From JAUVXE01 sp964349355 (lineage in GTDB: Bacteria > Actinomycetota > Coriobacteriia > Anaerosomatales > SLCP01): a stretch of 55,586 bases of DNA. Both the position numbers and the translations under genes were made by a program. Where the stretch lies: the NCBI GenBank assembly GCA_964349355.1, contig CAYGFZ010000008.1:1-55586 (forward strand), written 5' to 3'. The notes under the pieces were generated by a model. That model saw nothing but the letters and a program-made list of their open reading frames with translations, was not told where the DNA came from and did no database searches. Of the stretch, positions 8,414 through 18,425 are shown one piece after another. Every line of letters begins with the position of its first letter. Within the stretch, counting starts at the first letter, position 1.

Positions 8414-8530
8414 ATGGCGCGCGCGAGCGAGATGAAGCATGACAAGACACCTGTATGGCGACTGTGGAATGCCTCTGATGAACTGAGGGGCAATCATCAA
8501 GTGCCACTCGGTAGCGCGGGGTGTCGATGA
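8414..8530 (+). CDS. Short ORF resembling the N-terminus of a type I methylase (HsdM remnant or leader peptide)
   Basis: A 38-codon frame with a good ribosome binding site (GGAG at 8402-8405). Its end overlaps the helicase start codon (ATGA at 8527-8530), so it is probably translated. Residues about 13-27 (PVWRLWNASDELRGN) resemble the start of HsdM-type methylases (pattern LW..AD.LRGNMDA). The similarity then stops and the frame ends in unrelated residues. One reading is a scar where a type I R-M operon was replaced by the present type III one; another is a small coupling ORF that drives helicase translation. Confidence 0.4.
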   Translation: MARASEMKHDKTPVWRLWNASDELRGNHQVPLGSAGCR

Positions 8531-11427
8531 GCCTCACTGCCTATCAGGCGAAGTACTACGCCTACGAACTCCAGCGCTCCTACGCGAACGACCACGTCGG
8601 CAAGCTCGCAGGCCTCCTCTTTGACGCTCAGGTAGAACCGAAGCCGCATCAAATTGATGCGGCTCTCTTTGCGTTACAAACCCCGTACCTGCCCGGAGTA
8701 GTCCTCGCCGACGAGGTGGGCCTTGGCAAGACTATCGAGGCAGGTATCGTCATCACTCAGTACTGGGCAGAGCGCAAGCGCCGCATACTGATCATTTCGC
8801 CCTCGAGCCTCCGCCAACAGTGGCAACAGGAGCTGCACGAGAAGTTCCTGATCCCCAGTCAACTGCTTGACCCCAAACTCAAGGATCAACAACTCGCGCG
8901 CACTGCCCAGCGTGGTGCCGAAGTGCTGATCTGCTCTTACGAGTTCGCGCTACGTCATGAGGCCAGCCTTCTGCGTCAATGGGACTTGGTTATCTGCGAC
9001 GAGGCCCACCGCCTGCGCAACTTCTACACCGGACACAACAAGGCTCCAGAGGCCATCAGCCGCATCGTCCGTGAAGCCCACAAGACACTACTGCTCACGG
9101 CGACCCCACTACAGAATCGTCTCGAAGAGCTCTACGGCCTGGTCAGCGTGTTTGACCCCGACTACTTCTACTCCCTTGATGCTTTTCGTGAGCGCTACGT
9201 CAAGACTAAGGGCATCGGCGACAACGACGACCTCGTCGAACGAGTCGCCGCTATCAGCAAGCGCACGTTGCGCAGGGATGCTGACAAATACATCCACTTC
9301 ACCAAGCGCCTGCCACTCACCGTGGAGTTCATGCCAAGTCCCGACGAGATCGAACTCTACGAGCGGGTCAACGACTACCTGCGGCGCGAAGATCTCTTCG
9401 CATTCGGCAACTCCCAGCGCCACCTGACGACGCTGATCATCCGCAAACGTCTCGGCTCATCCACCTATGCCGTTTCCAGCACTTTGGGAAGGATCGCTGA
9501 CCGGCTCCAAGCCGAGCTTGATGCTGGTGTTCGCCGTGACAGCCGTGGTGGCTTTGTCGCGGCCGACCTCATGGACGACGAGCTCACAGATGAGGTGCTT
9601 GAGGAGCTCGAAGAAGGTGGCGGTCCCTCCTCCGAGCGGACTCAGTTCGGCCCCGGCTGTAGCGAGCGTCTCAGTAGCGAGACCCTCGAGGCCATGCGTG
9701 CCGAGGTCGCAGAGCTTCGCAGCTATGCTGAGTTGGCTCGCAGTATCACGGTGAATCAGAAGGCCGTGAAACTCAACGAAGCTCTCGACAAGGGCTTTGG
9801 GCGCCTGCGTGAACTCGGCGCGCCAGAGAAAGCGATTATCTTTACCGACTCCACCAAGACTCAGGAGTACATCGCCCGTTCGCTCAGTGAGGCCGGTCGT
9901 GGTGAGGGCTTGGTCCTATTCAACGGCTCCAATAGTTCGCCCGAAAGCAGCGAGATCTACAAGAACTGGTTGGAAGCAAACAAGGACGGCGATGTCATAA
10001 CAGGTATTCCGGCAGCCGACCGCCGCAAGGCGCTCGTGGACTACTTCCGAGACCACGGCACCGTCATGATTGCCACCGAGGCGGCTGCTGAAGGTATCAA
10101 CTTGCAGTTCTGCTCGATGGTCGTGAACTACGACTTGCCGTGGAACCCCCAACGTGTAGAACAGCGCATCGGACGTTGTCATCGCTACGGCCAGAAGCAC
10201 GACGTGGTGGTCGTGAACTTTTCCAACAAGGGCAACGTGGCCGAGGCCCGCATCCTCGAACTGCTAGCCACCAAGTTCCACCTGTTCGAGTCCGTCTTCG
10301 GTGCCAGTGATCAAGTGCTCGGTGCCATCGAGGACGGCTTCGACTTCGAGAAGACCATCAACAGCATCCTGAGCGGTTCTCGCAGTGACGCTGATATTGA
10401 CCAAGCATTCAAGGAACTCGAAGAGCAGTACGCCACCGAGATCACCGCCGAGATGGCTGCCGCCAAAGCCAAGGTATTCGACAACCTTGATCCGAACGTG
10501 CAAGACCGCCTGAAGACGTATGACTCGCAGTCTGGCGAAGTGCTCAACAAGTTCGAGCGCCTGCTACTGGCGATCACCAAGTTGCAGCTCGACCCGTACG
10601 CGACATTCGAGGGCGATGGTTGCCGCTTCATGCTCAATGAGGCCCCGGTCAAAGACGCCAAGACGGGCCGCTACTACTTCAAGTCCGAGCCACTTGAGAA
10701 CGCTCACCAGTACCGCTTCGACAGTGATCTCGCGCGCTATGTCGTTGAGTCATCCAAGACCGCCGACACCCCAAGCAGGGAGCTGACCTTCAGCCTCGGT
10801 CAGTCCGAGCGTGCCAGCACCGCAGTGAAGGAACTCCAAGGCAAGTCCGGTGAGCTGACCGTCAAGCTCGTCACGTTCTCCATGACGGCTAAGAACGACG
10901 ACATCAGCGAGTCATACATGCTCGCCGGTGCCCTTACCGACGACGGCCATTGGCTCGACCACGAATACGCTGCCGATCTCCTCGATCTGACCTGCGTCGA
11001 TGAAGGCCCAGAAGCCACTGTCGATTACTCCAAGTTCGAGAAGTATCTGGCGGAACGTCGCGGGCACTTGGAGAAGGAAGTTCAGGTTCGCAATTCCCGC
11101 TACTACGACCAGCAGGAAGAACTGCTCTATCGCAACCAGCAGGACCGCCGCGCTGAGTCCGAAGGCAAGATCCGTGAGTACAAGGTCAAGGAGAAGGAAG
11201 CCCGCAGGGCCGCAAAGGGCACCGATGATCCGATGGAACAGCTAAGATTCAAGAAGGAAGCTCGCCGTTGGTCAGAGCGTGCCGAGGAAGAAGACGAAGA
11301 GGCACGCATGGCCCGCAAGAAGATGCGTGAAGAGGCGGACCATTACCTCGAGTTGATCGAGCAAGCCCTCAAAGGGACTCAAGAGGTAGAGCACTTGTTC
11401 ACCATTCGTTGGAAGGTGGTCGCCTAA
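8527..11427 (+). CDS. SNF2-family DEAD/DEAH helicase of a defence operon
   Basis: Superfamily 2 DNA translocase of 966 residues. The motifs in order are motif I DEVGLGKTIEAG (about residues 60-71), motif II DEAH (about 158-161), motif III LLTATPLQN (about 190), helicase C motif V region TEAAAEGINLQ and motif VI QRIGRCHRYGQ (about 545). The last 110 residues are a highly charged coiled coil. The closest recognisable relatives are RapA/DrmD-like SNF2 helicases found beside methylases in phage-defence loci. The ATG at 8527 overlaps the stop of the preceding short ORF; a GTG at 8521 is the alternative start. The mod gene follows after 55 bases. A role remodelling or tracking DNA for the Mod/Res complex is inferred. 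Confidence 0.9.
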   Translation: MSLTAYQAKYYAYELQRSYANDHVGKLAGLLFDAQVEPKPHQIDAALFALQTPYLPGVVLADEVGLGKTIEAGIVITQYWAERKRRILIISPSSLRQQWQQELHEKFLIPSQLLDPKLKDQQLARTAQRGAEVLICSYEFALRHEASLLRQWDLVICDEAHRLRNFYTGHNKAPEAISRIVREAHKTLLLTATPLQNRLEELYGLVSVFDPDYFYSLDAFRERYVKTKGIGDNDDLVERVAAISKRTLRRDADKYIHFTKRLPLTVEFMPSPDEIELYERVNDYLRREDLFAFGNSQRHLTTLIIRKRLGSSTYAVSSTLGRIADRLQAELDAGVRRDSRGGFVAADLMDDELTDEVLEELEEGGGPSSERTQFGPGCSERLSSETLEAMRAEVAELRSYAELARSITVNQKAVKLNEALDKGFGRLRELGAPEKAIIFTDSTKTQEYIARSLSEAGRGEGLVLFNGSNSSPESSEIYKNWLEANKDGDVITGIPAADRRKALVDYFRDHGTVMIATEAAAEGINLQFCSMVVNYDLPWNPQRVEQRIGRCHRYGQKHDVVVVNFSNKGNVAEARILELLATKFHLFESVFGASDQVLGAIEDGFDFEKTINSILSGSRSDADIDQAFKELEEQYATEITAEMAAAKAKVFDNLDPNVQDRLKTYDSQSGEVLNKFERLLLAITKLQLDPYATFEGDGCRFMLNEAPVKDAKTGRYYFKSEPLENAHQYRFDSDLARYVVESSKTADTPSRELTFSLGQSERASTAVKELQGKSGELTVKLVTFSMTAKNDDISESYMLAGALTDDGHWLDHEYAADLLDLTCVDEGPEATVDYSKFEKYLAERRGHLEKEVQVRNSRYYDQQEELLYRNQQDRRAESEGKIREYKVKEKEARRAAKGTDDPMEQLRFKKEARRWSERAEEEDEEARMARKKMREEADHYLELIEQALKGTQEVEHLFTIRWKVVA

Positions 11428-11482
11428 TGAACGCCCTGTACGAATATGCAATATTTGGTAATATGATTAGAGGAAACATTCA

Positions 11483-13240
11483 ATGAGCAAAGACGATTCA
11501 ACACAGGACATCTACGAAACCCCAAGCACTACACCGAGCTTTAAGACGGAGCTTGCGGCGCACATTTCGGAGTTGATCCCTGAGGCCATTGCCGATGGCA
11601 AGGTCGACGTCGAGAAGCTCAAAGAACTCCTCGGTGACGACGCGGGTGACGACCGTGAGCGTTTCGGCTTGTTCTGGCCGGGTAAGAAGCGTGCTCTGCG
11701 TGCAGCGCAGGAGCCTACCACGGCGACACTAAGGCCCGAATTCGAGAACTCGAAGGACTGGGACACTACCAAGAATGTCTTCATCGAGGGTGACAACCTC
11801 GAAGTGCTCAAGATTCTACAGAAGCACTACCACGGCAAGATCAAGATGATCTACATCGATCCGCCGTATAACACCGGCAACGACTTCGTCTACCCCGACA
11901 ACTTCAAGGAGGGGCTGGACACCTATCTCGAGTGGACCCGCCAAGTTAACGAAGAAGGCAAGAAGGTCAGCACCAATAGCGAGACCGAGGGGCGCTACCA
12001 CTCCAACTGGCTGAACATGATGTACCCGCGACTCAAGCTCGCCCGGAACCTGCTCGCTGACGACGGCGCCATCTTCGTGAGTATTGACTTTAACGAGGCA
12101 GACAACCTCAAGAAGATCATGGACGAGATCTTCGGGGAGTCGAACTTCCAGAGAGAGATTGTCTGGCGAATCGGCTGGCTATCCGGCTACAAGACGATGG
12201 CCGACAACTTCATCCGCAACCACGATTCAATGTTCTTCTACTCGAAGAACCACAGCTTCCTCTCGTTCATCAAGAAGTACATTCAGAACTCCGACTTCAA
12301 GCCCCTTGTGAAGAAGGACGCTGAGGTTACTTCAAAGTTCAAGGAACTTGGCCTAGACGATAAGGCGCAGAAGGACCTATTGCGCTTTATCAATCACGAT
12401 AATCGACCAGACCGGTATCCAATCGAGGACACCTGGAACAGCAACGAGTACGACGACCTCAACAGCATAGCCATCGTCTCCTTCTCTGGAGAGAAGGTCT
12501 CGAAGCTGCTCGATACCGGCGACGAGTTCAAGGGCCAGAAGTCCGTGAAGATGCTCAAGCGAACGCTCGAGTCGATGACTTCCGGGGGCGACATCGTTCT
12601 CGACTTCTTCGCCGGAACCAGCTCAACTGCGCATGCGGTTATGGAGCTGAATGCAGAGGACGGCGGCAATCGAAGATTCATCATGGTCCAGCTGCCCGAA
12701 CCTACTGCGGAAGATTCAGCTTCGCGAAGAGCAGGATTCGCAACGATTGCAGATATCTCGCGTAAGCGCATTGACGTTGTTGGGGAGCGGATTGTTGCGT
12801 CCAGGGGACTCGAATCGCCGGACGTTGGCTTCCGAGCCTTCAAACTCGCCGACACCAGCTTCTCCAAGTGGCGGATAGCCAGTGACACCGATGCCTCTAC
12901 TCTCGAACAGCATCTGCTCGACCTCCGCGACAGTGCCTCTGACTCTGCGACACCAGAGGCGTTGCTGATTGAGATCTTGCTCAAGCAGGGCTATTCACTT
13001 TCGGAGCACATGGGTGACACCGAGGTCTCTGGCCTCAAGCTTAAGACCGTAGGCGAGGGCCTTGTGCTTGCTTATCTCGACGAGCACACCAAGCCAACTG
13101 TGGATCAACTGCGCGCGGTGTTGGCCGAGAAGCCTGCCCGGTTTGTGATTCTGGAAGATGCCTTCCACGGCGACGACGAACTCAAGACCAACCTCGCGCA
13201 GGAGTGCAAGTCGCGCGGCGTAGAGATCTGGACGGCCTAA
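11483..13240 (+). CDS. mod: Type III restriction-modification methyltransferase (Mod)
   Basis: N6-adenine methyltransferase of the beta class (motif IV before motif I). Motif IV is YIDPPYNTGND (about residues 124-134), and motif I (the SAM site) is DFFAGTSSTAHA (about 373-384); the usual reading at this site is closer to DFFAGSGTTAHA. The target-recognition region between them (about 230-350) is the most A/T-rich part of the gene, typical of swapped specificity domains. Length is 585 residues, normal for Mod. The start has a strong AGAGGAAA ribosome binding site. The stop is one base before the res start, so Mod and Res are coupled. Confidence 0.94.
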   Translation: MSKDDSTQDIYETPSTTPSFKTELAAHISELIPEAIADGKVDVEKLKELLGDDAGDDRERFGLFWPGKKRALRAAQEPTTATLRPEFENSKDWDTTKNVFIEGDNLEVLKILQKHYHGKIKMIYIDPPYNTGNDFVYPDNFKEGLDTYLEWTRQVNEEGKKVSTNSETEGRYHSNWLNMMYPRLKLARNLLADDGAIFVSIDFNEADNLKKIMDEIFGESNFQREIVWRIGWLSGYKTMADNFIRNHDSMFFYSKNHSFLSFIKKYIQNSDFKPLVKKDAEVTSKFKELGLDDKAQKDLLRFINHDNRPDRYPIEDTWNSNEYDDLNSIAIVSFSGEKVSKLLDTGDEFKGQKSVKMLKRTLESMTSGGDIVLDFFAGTSSTAHAVMELNAEDGGNRRFIMVQLPEPTAEDSASRRAGFATIADISRKRIDVVGERIVASRGLESPDVGFRAFKLADTSFSKWRIASDTDASTLEQHLLDLRDSASDSATPEALLIEILLKQGYSLSEHMGDTEVSGLKLKTVGEGLVLAYLDEHTKPTVDQLRAVLAEKPARFVILEDAFHGDDELKTNLAQECKSRGVEIWTA

Positions 13241-13241
13241 C

Positions 13242-16220
13242 ATGGAGTTCAAGTTCGATGCCCATCAGGAGTATCAGCAGGATGCGATCGCTGCCATTGT
13301 TGACGTGCTCGAGGGCCAGCCTGCCGATGTCGTGGCGCTGGCGTCCACGCTTCAGGGCGTAGTGCCCGACTCTGGCGATCAGATGAGTGCCTTCGACATG
13401 GTCGGTGAAGTTGGTGCGGTCGGCAACAACCTGCTTCTCGACGAAGCGACCATCTTGCAGAACCTTCAGACTGTGCAGAATCGCAACGGCCTCGAAGTAG
13501 TGGGTGAACTGGCCGGGGGATCGCTGGACTTCGACATCGAGATGGAGACCGGCACCGGCAAGACGTATGTCTACCTACGCACCGTCTTCGAGCTGGCCAA
13601 GAACTACAACTTCACGAAGTTCATCGTCCTCGTACCGAGCGTCGCCATCCGCGAGGGTGTGACCACCAGCATCAGACTGATGACCAAACACTTCCAGGAA
13701 CTTTACGCCACGCCGTTCGACTCGTTCGTTTACAGCGGCAGTACACCGGAAGAGGTTCACTCCTTCGCCACTTCCACGAGCGTGCAGATCATGGTGATGA
13801 CCATCGACTCGTTGCGCGGTGACAAGAACACCCGCGTCATTCACCAGACCCGCGACAAGCTCAATGGACTGCGCCCAATCGACTACCTGAAGGCTACGCA
13901 TCCGGTGGTCATCATGGATGAGCCGCAGAATATGGAGTCCTTGCTGAGTCAGTCTGCCGTGGGCGAGCTGAACCCGCTTTGCACTCTGCGCTACTCAGCC
14001 ACACACCGTAAGGCCCGCAATGTTGTGTACCGGCTTGACCCCGTCGACGCCCACGATCTCGGCTTGGTCAAACAGATCGTCGTGGCCGAGGCCCTGCAGC
14101 AAGGTGCTGATGCAGCGCCGTATATGAAACTCGAGTCTGTCCGCAATGACAAAGGCTTTCTTGCCCGCATGGAACTGGCTGTGCGTAAGGAATCGGACGG
14201 CACCATTCAACGCAAGATGGTGTATGTCAAAAACGGTCAAGACCTCGCTCTGGTTACCGACAACTCCGCCTATGAAGGCTGGCTGGTTAACGAGCTGAGT
14301 ATCGAGCCTGAATCAGTCGAGCTGTTTCCGCATGGGTGGCTTCATGCCGGTGAGACCATCGGTGGCTCCAACGATTCCATCTACCGGGAGATGATTCGCG
14401 AGACCATTCGTGAGCATCTGCGCAAGGAGACGATGCTTCGATCGCACGGCATCAAGGTGCTCAGCTTGTTCTTCGTTGACAAGGTCGCGAGCTTTCTCGG
14501 CGAGGGCTACAACAACGACACCGCTGATGGCGACTTCGTGACGTGGTTCGATGAGCTGTTCAGGGAAGAACGCGCCAAGAGCCAGCAATGGGCGGAATCT
14601 CTGCCTCTCGACCCAGTTGAATACCGCCGCGCTTACTTCTCGGCGATCAAGGGCAAGAAGGGTCAGCGCGACACCTTCAAGGACACCAGCGGCACCTCCA
14701 AGGCCGATGATGATGCCTACGACCTGATCATGCGCGACAAGGCGCGGCTGCTGGATGAAAGCGAACCTGTGCGGTTCATCTTCAGTCACTCCGCCCTGCG
14801 TGAAGGCTGGGACAACCCCAACGTCTTTCAGATCTGTGCCCTGCGTGAGATGGGTGCATCGACGGAGCGGCGCCAGACTATCGGGCGCGGATTGCGTTTG
14901 CCGGTCAGTCAGTCTGGTGAGCGCGTGCCCGACAAAGGCATCGCTCAGCTCACGGTCGTGGCCAATGAGTCCTACCGCGAGTTCGCCGACAGCCTGCAGA
15001 AGGAGTACCGCGATTCTGGGGTCAGCATCGGCTTGGTGCGCCCCGGTGAGTTCGCCAAGATCCCCATCGTTATTGAAGAGACTGGCGAGGAGAGACGTCT
15101 GGGCTTCCAGGGCTCCAAGCTGATATGGGATGAACTGGTCGACCGCAGCTTCATCGACAAAGAAGGCAAAGTCACCGCGAACTTCCGGCCCGAAACACTC
15201 GGCTTCACACTTGGCCCAGCGCCGGACTTCTTCTGGCCACAAGAGGATATCGTCCAGGTGATGCTGAACTGTCGTATCGAGCGCATCGTCAAGACGCAGC
15301 GCAAACGTGTGGCCCGTACGCTGAACAAGGAGATCTACACATCGCCGTGGTTCGAGGACTTCTGGCGCACGATCTCGCAGAAGACCACCTATCGCGTTGC
15401 TCTCAATCGTGACGAAGTCATCGACAACGCAGTCAACAAGATCAAGGCCGAGCAGCCCATCCAACCGCTGCGAGTGCAGGTGACCCGCGCTGGCTTGAAG
15501 CTAGTGCGTGGCGGCACTAAGACCTCCGAGACTGCGACCCGTTCGGCTGAGTTGGCGGGAGCCTATCAGCTGCCCGACATCATCAGCGAACTACAGGAAG
15601 CCACTTCGCTCACCCGCAGGACACTTGTCGATGTGTTGACACGCTCGGGAAAGTTGGGCGAGTTCATCGGCAATCCGAATGACTTCATCGCGATGGTCAA
15701 GCGCAACCTACAGAACGTGGTGGCCGCTGCCGTTCAAGAGGGCATTCAGTACGAGAGGATCGGCGGCTACGTCTACGAGTTGCGCGAACTGCAGGCTGAC
15801 GGAGCCGAGGCGCGGGACCTATTCCTCGACCGGGTCTACAAGGTCGAGCACACCGACAAGACGGACTTCGACTATATCCAGATTGACTCAGATGGTGCGG
15901 ACGCACCGGAGCGCCAGTTCGCCGAGAAGCTGGACTCGCGTGAAGACGTGAAGTTCTTCATGAAGCTGCCCGACAAGTTCAAGATCGAGACGCCTGTTGG
16001 GCCGTACAACCCTGACTGGGCGATTATCAAGCAGGACGAGGATGGCAACGACCGCATCTACATGATTCGCGAGACCAAGAGCACGCTGGACGAGTCCAAG
16101 CGTCGTCCGACCGAGAACGCCAAGATCAAGGCCGCCACGGAGCACTTCAAGCAACTGGGCATCGGCACTGAAACTGTGCCCGGCTACGCCGTTAGCGTCC
16201 CAGGAAGCTGGGGGCTGTGA
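13242..16220 (+). CDS. res: Type III restriction enzyme, Res subunit
   Basis: ATP-dependent translocase/endonuclease that cuts unmodified DNA in complex with Mod. The 992 residues contain motif I ETGTGKTYVYL (about 100-110), the Res-specific motif II DEPQN (about 226), SHSALREGWDNPNVF (about 515-530), and motif VI RRQTIGRGLRLPV. Near the C-terminus, the nuclease signature PDW...IRETK (about 923-945) fits the PD-(D/E)XK core with both acidic residues and the lysine present. The gene therefore looks intact and active. Its TGA overlaps the ATG of a 32-codon ORF. Confidence 0.94.
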   Translation: MEFKFDAHQEYQQDAIAAIVDVLEGQPADVVALASTLQGVVPDSGDQMSAFDMVGEVGAVGNNLLLDEATILQNLQTVQNRNGLEVVGELAGGSLDFDIEMETGTGKTYVYLRTVFELAKNYNFTKFIVLVPSVAIREGVTTSIRLMTKHFQELYATPFDSFVYSGSTPEEVHSFATSTSVQIMVMTIDSLRGDKNTRVIHQTRDKLNGLRPIDYLKATHPVVIMDEPQNMESLLSQSAVGELNPLCTLRYSATHRKARNVVYRLDPVDAHDLGLVKQIVVAEALQQGADAAPYMKLESVRNDKGFLARMELAVRKESDGTIQRKMVYVKNGQDLALVTDNSAYEGWLVNELSIEPESVELFPHGWLHAGETIGGSNDSIYREMIRETIREHLRKETMLRSHGIKVLSLFFVDKVASFLGEGYNNDTADGDFVTWFDELFREERAKSQQWAESLPLDPVEYRRAYFSAIKGKKGQRDTFKDTSGTSKADDDAYDLIMRDKARLLDESEPVRFIFSHSALREGWDNPNVFQICALREMGASTERRQTIGRGLRLPVSQSGERVPDKGIAQLTVVANESYREFADSLQKEYRDSGVSIGLVRPGEFAKIPIVIEETGEERRLGFQGSKLIWDELVDRSFIDKEGKVTANFRPETLGFTLGPAPDFFWPQEDIVQVMLNCRIERIVKTQRKRVARTLNKEIYTSPWFEDFWRTISQKTTYRVALNRDEVIDNAVNKIKAEQPIQPLRVQVTRAGLKLVRGGTKTSETATRSAELAGAYQLPDIISELQEATSLTRRTLVDVLTRSGKLGEFIGNPNDFIAMVKRNLQNVVAAAVQEGIQYERIGGYVYELRELQADGAEARDLFLDRVYKVEHTDKTDFDYIQIDSDGADAPERQFAEKLDSREDVKFFMKLPDKFKIETPVGPYNPDWAIIKQDEDGNDRIYMIRETKSTLDESKRRPTENAKIKAATEHFKQLGIGTETVPGYAVSVPGSWGL

Positions 16221-16318
16221 TGGTCGGCCGCCCACCTAATTGCGAGGATAGAGAGGCAAGAATGGCAGTTGAACGGACGGAGCGCATTGGTTCAACCGAG
16301 GGGCAGAACGATGCATAG
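16220..16318 (+). CDS. Possible 32-residue ORF between res and the OLD nuclease gene
   Basis: The ATG at 16220 overlaps the res stop (TGATG), a usual sign of translational coupling. The frame ends at TAG 16316-16318, 11 bases before the next gene. The peptide is polar and charged with no recognisable motif. It may be a coupling leader or a chance frame. Confidence 0.3.
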   Translation: MVGRPPNCEDREARMAVERTERIGSTEGQNDA

Positions 16319-16329
16319 CGGCAGGGGGA

Positions 16330-18423
16330 GTGGCAGTGCGTATTTCGCGGATTGAGATCAGCAACTTCAGAAGCATCAAACACGTTGTGATAGATGTGGA
16401 ACCCTACACCGCTCTGATCGGAACCAACGGAGCTGGGAAGTCTGCCGTTCTGTATGCGCTCGATTGGTTCTTCAAGGGTGGACCGTTGGAAGTCAGCGAC
16501 GTGCATCGCTCAGTGGATGCTAAGTCCGGCGAGACCATTGAGCCAACCCCCGAGACAGTCGTTGAGGTGGCGATAAGCTTCATTGACTTGTCCCAGCGTG
16601 ATCGTGAACGCCTGGAACGCTACGGGCGCGGTGGCGATGCGACTTTCAAGCGCTCATGGAGCTTAGAGGCCGCGAAGGACAAGATCGTCGGCAATGCGCT
16701 ACAAGGTCCCGGCTTCGCAGATATCCGTGTCATGAGCAAGGTCGGCGAGTTTCGGCCAGCCTACAAGACGTTGCGCGAGACCATGCCTGAGTTGCCTGAT
16801 CTGGGCGCGTCACCCTCCAAGGACCAAGTAGTTGACGCTTTGGTCGGCTGGGAGAACGACACAACCAATAGGGCCAAGCTGATATCAGTGGACGCGGACG
16901 ATGCCAGTCACATGTTTGGCTTCACGGGTTCTTCGGTCATCCGCCAATGTGTCCAGATGGTCTTGGTTCCGGCTGCCACGGATATCTCTGATCAGGTCAA
17001 CGGCGTCAGCAAAGGTTCGACCTTGAATGACTTGATCGGCACCCTGATGAGCGCAGCTACCACGAAAGCGAAAGCAGAATGGACTGAGAAGCACTCTGAG
17101 GCCATAGCTGAACTGGCGACGTCAATGAGCACGAGCGTTCTTGATTCCGCTGGTTTGCAGTCTGACCGCGTCAACGACAAGTTGAAGAGTCTCGTTCCGA
17201 ACTCACTCGTGGAGTTCACTGCGACGGTTCCGGACTGGACTCCAACTCCAAGCGCAACAGTACGCACTGATGTGACGATTGACGGCTTGAGGAATGATGT
17301 CTCTCGTCAGGGCCACGGAGTGCAGCGCGCCGTTCTGATTGCGATGCTTCATGCGCTGGTGCCAGATGAAGCTCTGGTCAAAGCCGGTCATGGGCCGCAG
17401 GAGGGCGAGGATGAGAATGACGCTGACGAGAGACTGAAGGCCGCTCTGAGCGATCTCCCGCACACCCTCATCTGTATCGAGGAACCGGAGATATACCAGC
17501 ACCCAATTAGGGCGAGAGCTTTCGCTCGAGTGCTATCCGAGTTAGCTAGCAGCCAGAATGTCCAGATCATCATGGCCACCCATAGCCCGTATTTCACACG
17601 TCCAGATCAGTTCGGGGGAGTCCGCCGATTCTGCCTGTCGGGTTGTGAGACGTTTACGTGCGCTGCTTCGCTTTCGGATGTGGCCAAGATAGCTGAATGC
17701 ACGGAGGACAAGGTTGAGAAGATTGTTCAGAAGCGTCTTCCTACAATCTTCGCCGAGGGCTTCTTTGCTGACGCTGCAGTGCTAATGGAAGGCGACACAG
17801 ACGTCGCGGTGCTGACTGCAATCGCAGAGAAGAAGGGCAAGCCCTTCGATGTTGCCGGGGTCTGCTTGATTGACGTTTCAGGCAAGACTGCAATCGCTGT
17901 ACCGCATGCGATCATGACTCAGCTCGGAGTTCCGGTCTATGTGGTTTGCGACGGTGATTACCTGAACGCTGAATTGAAGTACCCACAATCGCGAGATGCA
18001 GACAAGCCGGATAACAAGACCGACCGGGAGAAGGCGCACAACTCACATCAAAGCGCGACGGAGAAGTTGGTGAACTGGCTTCCGAACGACGCCGCGGCAG
18101 TCAGCGGCAACGTTCCGTACGGTTTCGGTGACCCGAATGTGATCTCTACGAAGTACGCCATATGGAACAACGACATAGAGTCAGAGCTTCAGTCTTGGCC
18201 ATCATTCATCGCAGCACTGGCGGCAAGCGGATTCAGCCTCCGCTGCAAGAATCTGTTGGCCTACAGGGAGGCAGTCCTTGATGCGGATCTTGATGATATG
18301 CCCGCGTCGCTCGGCGTAGCGGTGGACGTGATCAGTTCGTTCTTCAACGCGTCGATCATAAAGACGGAGGAGACAGCCCCCGACGTGGCAGCGCAATTAT
18401 CAACGGAAGTGGAGGAGGTGTAG
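16330..18423 (+). CDS. OLD-family ATP-dependent endonuclease (AAA ATPase + TOPRIM)
   Basis: Overcoming-lysogeny-defect type nuclease, 697 residues. An SMC/ABC-like ATPase has Walker A GTNGAGKS (about residues 31-38), an ABC-signature-like segment SRQGHGVQRAVL (about 325), Walker B LICIEEPEIYQHP (about 380) and the H-loop MATHSPYF. A C-terminal TOPRIM nuclease follows, with the conserved glutamate in LMEGDTDVAV (about 485) and the acidic pair VCDGD (about 540). Relatives act alone or with a helicase in phage defence (OLD of P2, GajA of Gabija). Here no UvrD-like partner is present; the neighbours are Res upstream and DUF2130 two bases downstream. The start is GTG 16330 with GGGGG upstream, or GTG 16336. 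Confidence 0.88.
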   Translation: MAVRISRIEISNFRSIKHVVIDVEPYTALIGTNGAGKSAVLYALDWFFKGGPLEVSDVHRSVDAKSGETIEPTPETVVEVAISFIDLSQRDRERLERYGRGGDATFKRSWSLEAAKDKIVGNALQGPGFADIRVMSKVGEFRPAYKTLRETMPELPDLGASPSKDQVVDALVGWENDTTNRAKLISVDADDASHMFGFTGSSVIRQCVQMVLVPAATDISDQVNGVSKGSTLNDLIGTLMSAATTKAKAEWTEKHSEAIAELATSMSTSVLDSAGLQSDRVNDKLKSLVPNSLVEFTATVPDWTPTPSATVRTDVTIDGLRNDVSRQGHGVQRAVLIAMLHALVPDEALVKAGHGPQEGEDENDADERLKAALSDLPHTLICIEEPEIYQHPIRARAFARVLSELASSQNVQIIMATHSPYFTRPDQFGGVRRFCLSGCETFTCAASLSDVAKIAECTEDKVEKIVQKRLPTIFAEGFFADAAVLMEGDTDVAVLTAIAEKKGKPFDVAGVCLIDVSGKTAIAVPHAIMTQLGVPVYVVCDGDYLNAELKYPQSRDADKPDNKTDREKAHNSHQSATEKLVNWLPNDAAAVSGNVPYGFGDPNVISTKYAIWNNDIESELQSWPSFIAALAASGFSLRCKNLLAYREAVLDADLDDMPASLGVAVDVISSFFNASIIKTEETAPDVAAQLSTEVEEV

Positions 18424-18425
18424 AT

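Noticed and set aside
14313..15464. 383-residue minus-strand ORF inside res
   Set aside because: Shadow of the complete Res gene; no recognisable motif and no start signal.
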